Translations under genes and position numbers: made by a program
Assembly: GCA_022842565.1 (NCBI GenBank)
Contig: JALHPH010000103.1
Span: forward strand, 1 to 6,300
Length of the DNA stretch: 6,300 nt
Origin: Fimbriimonadaceae bacterium
GTDB lineage: Bacteria; Armatimonadota; Fimbriimonadia; Fimbriimonadales; Fimbriimonadaceae
Direction: 5' to 3'
Notes under the pieces: model-generated
Seen by the model: the letters and a program-made list of their open reading frames with translations, nothing else
Database searches by the model: none
What the model was told of the DNA's origin: nothing
Part shown: piece after piece, positions 5,934-6,300 of the stretch
Layout: the number at the start of each line of letters is the position of its first letter
How positions within the stretch are numbered: the stretch's first letter is position 1

Positions 5934-6300
5934 TTAGAGTTCTAGGTCGCTGCTATGGCCGGGGAAGAGTTTTGCTTCGGGGTCGAGCATGGTTTTGGCC
6001 ACGCAGACGGCCGTAGCTGCTTCCCCAACACCCGTCGCGATCAGCTTGATCTTGTTGGGAAACGTGCAGACGTCGCCCACCGCAAAAACCCCCGGCAGGT
6101 TCGTTTGGAACTGCCCATCCACCAAGATCTGGTTTTTCAAGAGCTCCAATCCCCAGTCCTTGATCGGCCCGAGCGAGGATTTGAACCCGATATTCACGAT
6201 CACGGCGTCGAATGGCACGGTCTCTACCTCTTTAGTTTGCAGGTTTTCGAGCACCACGCCTTCCAGCTTCCCGTTCCCCTGAAGCTCTTTCACGCCGTAC
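5934..6300 (-). CDS. Ferredoxin/thioredoxin-NADP reductase-type flavoprotein, C-terminal part
   Basis: The last 121 residues of an FAD-dependent pyridine-nucleotide oxidoreductase; the 5' part lies beyond 6300. Visible motifs are DAVIVNIGFKSSLGPIKDWGLEL, then QTNLPGVFAVGDVCTFPNKIKLIATGVGEAATAV, where the GD pair contacts FAD and the GEAA..A helix is characteristic, and the ending AKLFPGHSS. The KIKLIATG.GEAATAV and PGHSS pattern is closer to the YumC-type ferredoxin-NADP+ reductases (thioredoxin-reductase fold without the CxxC redox pair) than to true thioredoxin reductase, but the diagnostic CxxC region is outside the window, so this is inference. The residue at 6293-6291 is an internal Val codon (GTG), not a start: the frame stays open to the edge. 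It is convergent with the GH20-like gene, with 10 bp between stops. Confidence 0.85.
   Translation of the reverse strand, partial: YGVKELQGNGKLEGVVLENLQTKEVETVPFDAVIVNIGFKSSLGPIKDWGLELLKNQILVDGQFQTNLPGVFAVGDVCTFPNKIKLIATGVGEAATAVCVAKTMLDPEAKLFPGHSSDLEL

Overview
The window looks like a chromosomal segment from a free-living bacterium of moderately high GC (by eye, not calculated). It has dense gene packing, strong AGGAG-type Shine-Dalgarno (SD) sites and no mobile-element signatures. The ribosomal proteins are clearly bacterial, but their sequences diverge from Proteobacteria, Firmicutes and Cyanobacteria. A deep-branching, under-sampled phylum is plausible; Armatimonadota is a low-confidence guess. 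Nothing in the window proves the taxon.

Left part (1-2769, minus strand, read right to left): the distal half of the spc ribosomal-protein operon in canonical order, rpsN (S14), rpsH (S8), rplF (L6), rplR (L18), rpsE (S5), rpmD (L30), rplO (L15). The last gene is cut by the window edge; secY would be expected next but is not visible. The genes are packed with gaps of 0-17 bp or overlaps of 1-14 bp. Stop codons repeatedly sit inside or next to the SD of the following gene, which points to strong translational coupling.

Middle (2770-4353): the usual upstream partners (rplN, rplX, rplE) are not next to rpsN. Instead there is a complete M17 leucyl aminopeptidase gene on the same strand. One base after its stop codon begins a near-consensus sigma-70-type promoter (TTGACA, 17 bp, TATCAT) pointing at rpsN. 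It is followed by a roughly 130-nt leader with a 12-bp hairpin at or very near the predicted transcription start and a second, weaker structure further down. The spc operon therefore seems to have been split between rplE and rpsN, with the distal half under its own promoter and possibly its own leader-based control.

Right part (4354-6300): a 46-bp divergent gap separates the aminopeptidase from a plus-strand gene for a cytosolic glycoside hydrolase family 20-like protein. This has the Asp-Glu catalytic pair and a long helical C-terminal region I cannot assign. It converges, with only 10 bp between stop codons, on the 3' end of a minus-strand flavoprotein gene of the ferredoxin/thioredoxin-NADP reductase type, cut by the right edge.

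No tRNA, rRNA, CRISPR, insertion sequence or phage element was seen. The most interesting material is the operon break with its new promoter and structured leader, the half-retained zinc site of S14, and the unusual GH20-like protein.
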